From NCBI GenBank assembly GCA_963573385.1, contig CAUYLG010051124.1, positions 34,828 to 98,827 on the forward strand: a stretch of 64,000 nucleotides of DNA, in the 5' to 3' direction. The translations under genes and the position numbers were made by a program. The notes below the pieces were generated by a model. It searched no databases. It was not told the origin of the DNA and saw only the letters and a list, made by a program, of their open reading frames with translations. This document shows positions 58,531 through 64,000 of this stretch, piece after piece (position 1 is the stretch's first letter; every line of letters begins with the position of its first letter). This DNA is from Cacajao melanocephalus (lineage: Eukaryota > Chordata > Mammalia > Primates > Pitheciidae).

Positions 58531-61224
58531 TAAAGACCCCATTAGGACCTTCACCCAACCCCATGGAGGGAGAAGAAGCCCTAGCAATGACCACCCCGAG
58601 TGACATGCTGGGAGCTCGGAATCTGAGGGACGGGGATTTGGCGTGACAAGACCAAAAAGTGTGGTCTACTGAGTTTGTGGAGTGAGACTTGTATCATTTA
58701 CAGAAGAAGGCGTGGGTACAGAAGAGCTATTTATGGGTCTCATGGGGCAGAAAGGGATGCTGAAGGAATGAAAGGACCCCTTTCGTTCATGGGGTGGCAG
58801 GACCGGAGGGCAGCCCTGGAGAAAGGCTGGAAAGACTCATGAGTCCAGAGCCCTTCAGTCTAAACATTCAGGGCCCCAGGCTGGGAAGTATCTGCTGGGA
58901 GAAAGGAAGAGTCACTCTCCTCCCCTCCATGCACACACACACGCAAGGGCACAAGCACACACAGGCGCACACACTGGTGCACACATGCACTGCTCCACAG
59001 CTGACCCCTCAGCGCCCTGACCCCCTGGCTGCCTGGGGTGCTGTTTGGCTTTGCAGGCTGCTGACCGCCAAGGCCTGCTGGCCCACGGACAGTGTCCAGT
59101 CTAGGGTCCCCAGGCAGCCCTGTGACAAGAGCTGCATGCTGCCAAGAAGCCTCCCAGGTGGCTTTCCCAGAGGACTCTGCCCCTGCTGGGACAGTCTCAT
59201 TGGGAAAGGACAGCTGGAGGAGCCTGTGACAGCACACGGGTCTCAGATCCCAGCACGCCCACCCAGGCAGATACATCCTCCCCTTCAGACTCCACGTGGA
59301 AGGGAAACACACACAAAGCGAAGGCAGGTCAGGACAGGGGACCCTGCGGGGGAGCGGGCCTGTGTGCGTTGTCCTCTCGGAACAGGGTATGAGCCCAGCC
59401 GTAAGCAGAACAGTGACGCGGCAGACATTTGTCTCCGGGACCAGAGGCCTTGCGCCACAGAGCCAGCTCAGGCAGCAGCCAGTGCCCAGAAAAGGCTCTG
59501 GCCACATTCCCAGAGAGGGCTCCGTCCTCCACTCCGGGGTTTTCTGGTGGTGGGCCCCGGGCAGGCGTGTAGCTTCCCGAGCCTGTCTCCTCTTCTGGGC
59601 CTGTTTGCCTGTTTGGGACACCACTTCCCCTCCAGGCCCCACTTTCCTCCCCCATGGAAACCAGAGGCTGGCCCATCCCCTGCAGAGTGCTTGCCCAGCT
59701 GAGAGCCTGGAGGGAGGAGAGTGAGGGCTGGGTCTCCGGGGGTCACAGCCACCGGTCTTCAGAGCCATACAGAGCAGCAGCTCTGTGAAAGGGTGTGCGT
59801 TCAAGGCTTTATCTGTTATAAAATGCTCAAGAAATATGAGTTCACATTTCAAAGATGGGAAAGGGATGATCGTGGTTGACCCCATGAATGGTGGAATCTC
59901 AGCCAGGGCTACTTTGAAGAAAGGCTTCCAGGGACCCTTGAGTCACCCTCTGTAAGGGACGACCCAGCCACCTCGGGCAGATGCCGCGGTTGACCAAGAG
60001 CCACATGCACAGAAGGCAAGGCCTGGAGATGCCTGCCGTGGTCTGGGCCTCTGTTCATGCCTGGATCCTGGCCACGCATGTCCTGGGACCCTAGGGCCTG
60101 CCAGGGAAACCACGTGGGCCAGCGAGCCAGACCGCTGGGTGAGCTCCACACTTAGTCCGCCAGGAGCAGCAGGTGGCACCCAGCAGCCCCCACAGGGTTC
60201 CTGGTCCACTTGTTCCTCCCTGGGTACCGGTAACATGCCTGCCCCAAGGAGTGCTGATAAAGGGAAGCACCCCCGCCACGGTGACTGCATTGGGTCAAAG
60301 GTGGACCCGGCCTTTGTCTGACCCCATAGCCGCTGTTGGGGGAACACCCAGTCCCCAGATGTCATCCCCGGGAGGACCCTGTGTGAGGCCCTACCCTAGC
60401 AGCCCTCCGCTCAGAGCTGCATACAACATGCACTTGGCTTCCCAAGTCATGGTGGGAGGGAGTGCTGGCCCCACAGGACCCCAGGAGGAATTAGATGACT
60501 GCCCAGCCCTCACAGTGGGGAAGAGGTGCAGGAAGGACTTAAACCCAGGCACGGACAGCTTGAAGCCAGCTCTATTTCCCTACAGAATCTCGGGTCCGCA
60601 TTCCGGGGCCACGCCACCCCCTGGAGGCAGCTGCTTGGCTCTATCTGTCTGGTGCCGTGGGAACAGGCGTTGCTGGGCAATCACAGCTGTTTAAATCATG
60701 GGCCCTGTGGAAGAAATTGTCACCGGAACTTAGAGACATGTACAGTGTCCCCAACTGTCCCCTCTTGACTGCCGGTTGTCTGTAGAAAGGATGATGAAAA
60801 ACCAACAGCCAGGGCGTAGAAGGGGAGCCTTCAACCCTGCCAACCAAGTATCTATTAGGCCTGGGGGTGGAAGTTTCCGGGGATTATTGATCTCCCTTGG
60901 CCCAAACAGATTGTGAGGAAGGCGAGACCCGCATGGAATTACACTCTTTGGTGACACAGCTATATTAAGATCGATTACATTGTGCAACAAACATATGAAT
61001 CATTCCCAGAACCCGAACTGCTTGAATTTGAATATGCATGAGAAGCTGCCCAGAAATGCCTAAAATACATACATACACATATATATATAGTCAAAAAACA
61101 AGACAGCTTTGGGGGCGAAGAATAACAAAAGGCAATTTGCCACTCTGATGAAAGGGGCCGTGCGCTGGGTTAACTGATGAGGACTCATTCACAATCAGTG
61201 TGCACATCAGGGCCCATGGGAGCT
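58531..61224. other. Unclassified GC-rich DNA with long antisense-overlapping frames
   Basis: About 2.7 kb with no recognised repeat except a CA-rich tract at 58929-58990. Frames of 302 codons (58794-59702 +) and 341 codons (58860-59885 -) overlap almost fully; the plus frame includes the CA tract (His/Thr run). No domain, no codon signal judged. A (CATA)/(TA) patch is at 61063-61089. Confidence 0.4.
58929..58990. repeat. CA-rich imperfect repeat
   Basis: Several 'acacac' blocks separated by 'gcaagggcacaag'-type text. Confidence 0.75.
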
Positions 61225-61390
61225 TTGCCCACACCATCCCTGTTCATCCTCACCACATGGCTACACGCCTACATCCCAGGAATTATTTTTCCCATTTTGC
61301 AGATGGGGAAGCTGAGCCTACAGCTGAGTTAAGATCATGCTGTTGTTGGTTGGTTCCAAGGAAGAATTTGAACTGTGGGCTTTCCGTGCC
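61225..61390 (-). repeat. MIR SINE, antisense
   Basis: 'ttcatcctcaccacatggct', 'ttttcccattttgcagatgg', 'ggaagctgagcctacagctg' and 'gaatttgaactgtgggc' match inverted MIR. Confidence 0.82.
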
Positions 61391-61534
61391 CAAAGCTCTG
61401 CCTTTCTGTGCGAGACTCTGTCTCAGACACCGAAAAGATCCCACCCTTACCCACTTTGGTCTTCCAGCTTCAGGCTTCACAAAACCACTATTGCCTCTTG
61501 CTTCCTGGAGTTCTGCACAAAAGAATAAAGTTTG
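61391..61534. other. Unclassified DNA
   Basis: No gene or repeat recognised. Confidence 0.4.
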
Positions 61535-62470
61535 AAGGAACCATAAGCTGATACCAAACAGCAGCAATAGAAAAACAAAGATCTCTTGGAAATTAAAAAT
61601 CACAATTCCAGAAAGAATCAATTAGTTGAATGATAAGATGAACACAGTTGAACACCAGATAAATGATGTAGACGATAAAGCCAACAAAATCTTCAAACAT
61701 AGAACAAAAAGGCAAACAAAACAAAACTGCACAAAACAACATACACCACACACACACACACACACATACACACACACATACACACACACATACAACTAGT
61801 AAGACTGCTTGGGTGAGAAAACAGAAGAAATACAGAAGAGAATGAAAGCAACAATAGAAGTAAATTTCTCTGGGCTAAAGAAAGATTTGAAGCTTCAAAG
61901 TGAGAATCACTGGCAGGTGTTCAGTGGAAAAAGCTTACTTTCTAGGTGAAATTTCAGGTTGTGAAAGACTTTCAGAATTCCAAAGACATAGAGAATTCTC
62001 AAAGCCTCCAGAATGAAAAATCCAACGATCTGAAAAGGAACAGAAAGCAGATCGACTTCAGATAAATTAGCCAGAAAGTATTATGCAGCCAAACTGTCAG
62101 TCCTATGTGAAAGCGAAGTAAAGACCTATTCAAACATACATAGACTCAGAAAGTCTATCATCCATATCCTGAAAGATACATCCAAGGATACATTTCCAGC
62201 AAACCCAAAAAGGAATCCAAGAAGGAATATGACACAGTAGCCAAGAAGCTAAGAAACTATCCACCAAACTCAGGATGCGACGTGAAAAAGAAATCATGGA
62301 TGACAACTGTGCCACCAACCCCAGAAGCAAATGGCACAAATCCAGTCAGGAAACTAGAAGGTCCTGAAAAGAATGTCTCCAAGAGGAAAGGCACATTTGT
62401 CTTTAGCCAACGCTGTAATGAACAAGCTGGATAATCCTAGTGATAAGAAGAAGGCATATCAAAATACAAA
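61535..62470 (+). repeat. Old L1/HAL1-like 5' region, sense, with CA microsatellite
   Basis: 'aaaatcacaattccagaaag', 'agttgaacaccagataaatg', 'agccaacaaaatcttcaaac', 'agccaaactgtcagtcctat', 'gaagtaaagacctattcaaa' and 'gactcagaaagtctatcatc' resemble L1M/HAL1 5' sequence. Old, no open frame. A CA tract (61747-61795) is inserted or grown inside it. Confidence 0.6.
61747..61795. repeat. (CA)n microsatellite with TACA interruptions
   Basis: About 24 CA/TA units; three 'cata' interruptions. Confidence 0.95.
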
Positions 62471-62550
62471 ATTTGTAAAAATTATGCACTGTCCCTTCAC
62501 CCAGTGGCATCAGATGTATAGAATGAAATGGATGTAATTTACATTTACAT

Positions 62551-62601
62551 CTGCAGATGTAGAGAATGGAATTCCATCTGTTCCATTCTCTACATCTGCA
62601 G
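62551..62601. repeat. Perfect 21-bp inverted repeat, 9-nt spacer
   Basis: Left arm 'ctgcagatgtagagaatgga' plus 'a' (62551-62571), spacer 'ttccatctg', right arm its exact reverse complement (62581-62601). Transcribed, it would form a 21-bp hairpin. Not a recognised transposon end. Confidence 0.95.
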
Positions 62602-62748
62602 TGAAGAATAGCTGCATGATCATTATATTAAAACACTGGTCATTGGTTTAAATTTGTTTAGAATCAGCTGGCTGTCAAAGCACAGAAATAACTATAGTCG
62701 CAGAACAGAGTGTTAGAGTTTTAAAGCTTGGCAATGTACAAATGAGCG

Positions 62749-62813
62749 GTGGGGGCCTGGGAGTGGGCAGAGAGTGGGGAGAGGAGGCAGGGGGATCTAG
62801 GGGGGCCTAGGGG
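62749..62813 (+). other. G-quadruplex-prone G-rich tract
   Basis: Runs of G5, G3, G3 and G4 with loops up to 8 nt, then further G5 and G6 runs. Fits the usual G4 pattern on the plus strand. Confidence 0.6.
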
Positions 62814-63024
62814 ACTTTGACGTAGGGGAAGTCAGGAGATACTGACTAGAGCTGATATGCTAAGAAACTGAAGTTTAAGCATGTGATGTAAAGCAGCAAT
62901 GGTAACTAGAGGAGAAGTCAATGTTTTATTAATAAAATGTGCCTGGTAGAGATCGGGGCCGCTGGGAAGTGTTATTGACATAAGCAAGCTAAAATGAGTC
63001 CTTCATAGCGAGGGGCAAATGCCT

Positions 63025-63545
63025 TCATTCCTTCATCACGTATTTATTGAGCACCTACTATGTGCCAGACAGTGTGTAGCATGCTGGGGTGGGAGGTGGA
63101 GGTTCAATAGCATGCAGAATCTCAATCCCTGTCCTCAAAGAGCTGCCAGGCTAGTGTAAGAGACAGATAGGAATTCTATAAACAAAAATCATAAATAAAG
63201 GTAAAACTGCAAGTGTGATGAGCATTAGAAGAGAGGCACGGGGTGCAGTGAGAGTGTAGCTTAGACACATTTGAGATCAGGGAAAGAGGCAAAGATGCTG
63301 CCAGAATCTGAAGGATGTAAACAAGTTGAACAGAGGAGAGAATGTTTCCATCAATGGAGCCGCATGTGCAAAAGCCCTGTGGCAGGGGGAGCCAGAGAAT
63401 GAAAGAAAACCAAGAGAAGAGACGGGAGAGTGAGAAGAAGAGAGAGCAATAGACAGGGAGGCTAGAACGTAGGTGGGAGATGCACGCCTTGTGGGACCTG
63501 TGGGCTGGGTTACGAATTTGAGCCTCAAAGTCTTACAGGTAATCA
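63025..63545 (+). repeat. L2 LINE, sense, about 520 bp
   Basis: 'tattgagcacctactatgtg', 'tgtcctcaaagagctgccag', 'agtgtgatgagcattagaag', 'ctgaaggatgtaaacaagtt', 'catgtgcaaaagccctgtgg' and 'cttgtgggacctgtgggctg' follow L2 closely for its whole visible length. Confidence 0.9.
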
Positions 63546-63584
63546 CCATGTTCTGTTCCAAAGTATGGACTAAGAGATAAAGTG

Positions 63585-63882
63585 TTCTGGCTCATTTTAT
63601 GAGGCTGGGGTAACCCAGATACCAACACCTGAAAAGGATAGCCCAAAACTAGAAAACTAGAAGCCAACCTCCCTCATCAATATTTAGGCAACTATCTTAA
63701 ATAACACATTAGCAAGCAGAATCTAGCCATGAATTAAAATAACAATGCATTATGACCGTATGGCTTTTATTCCAAGAATGGAAGAGTATGTAAAAATTAG
63801 GAAATTGTTTCATCATTAATCTTCACGGAAACACATTAAAGACATATAAAATACGTGAAAGTATATCATTTCAATAGATCAC
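63585..63882 (+). repeat. L1 ORF2 (reverse transcriptase) fragment, sense
   Basis: 'tctggctcattttatgaggc', 'gaagccaacctccctcatca', 'aacacattagcaagcagaat', 'atggcttttattccaagaat', 'atcatttcaatagatc' match the middle of L1 ORF2. Frame broken. Cut at its right side by an Alu. Confidence 0.88.
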
Positions 63883-64000
63883 GAGGCTGTGGAGGCTCAT
63901 GCCTGTAATCCCAGCACTTCGGGAGGCCAAGGCGGACAGATCACATGAGGTCAGGAGTTTGAGACCAGCCTGGCCAACATGGTGAAACCCTGTCTCTACT
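63883..64000 (+). repeat. Alu SINE, sense, runs off the window
   Basis: 'gaggctcatgcctgtaatcc', 'gcacttcgggaggccaaggc', 'ggagtttgagaccagcctgg', 'aaccctgtctctact'. Only the left monomer is visible; the rest lies beyond 64000. Confidence 0.95.

Larger units (their letters stand above)
62471..63024. other. Unclassified DNA with inverted repeat and G-rich tract
   Basis: No gene. Holds the perfect inverted repeat at 62551-62601 and a G-rich tract at 62749-62813. Confidence 0.45.

Overview
The window reads as primate, most likely human, nuclear DNA. It holds Alu SINEs on both strands (one AluY-like), MST/MLT1 retroviral-like LTRs of the MaLR group, old L1, L2 and MIR remnants, MER20 and a Tigger-like DNA element, plus CA, TG, CT and AAAT microsatellites. 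Long stretches have no recognisable origin. There is no operon structure, no ribosome-binding pattern and no tRNA or rRNA. I support no intact protein-coding gene: the longer open frames lie in repeats or GC-rich DNA, overlap each other on opposite strands, and show no family motif. Family names below come from matching remembered consensus features by eye, not from a search.

Layout. 1-10 kb: mostly unclassified sequence with one Alu, an antisense MLT1 LTR, L2 remnants and an old L1 5' UTR piece. 10-20 kb: a solitary antisense MST LTR, a sense MLT1 LTR, an Alu, L2, MIR and a MER20, plus an unexplained 37-bp direct repeat 1,280 bp apart. 20-31 kb: AT-rich unique DNA, old L1/MIR, Alu pieces, two solitary MST/THE1-type LTRs, and an antisense L2 carrying a C-rich 47-bp minisatellite. 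31-40 kb: MIRs, an L1 3' end with a small nested retro-insertion, a 58-bp tandem duplication, and a CpG island at about 37.85-38.53 kb, which is the best promoter candidate. 40-50 kb: old L1, Alus, MLT1, an L1 3' UTR, two ERV-type LTRs, and a 119-bp element present twice at about 97% identity. 50-56 kb: an almost complete MST retroelement (LTR, internal region, LTR) with matching 5-bp target duplications, then an L2 interrupted by a Tigger-like element that is itself interrupted by an Alu. 56-64 kb: GC-rich unclassified DNA, an L1 3' UTR, old L1 5' sequence, a perfect 21-bp inverted repeat, a long L2, and an L1 reverse-transcriptase fragment cut by an Alu that runs off the window.

Functionally this looks like intergenic or intronic DNA. 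The regulatory candidates are the CpG island, the MER20 and a few AT-rich repeat-free blocks. I found no convincing new biological system. The most useful leads are the CpG island, the short high-identity duplications, the nested insertions and the inverted repeats.
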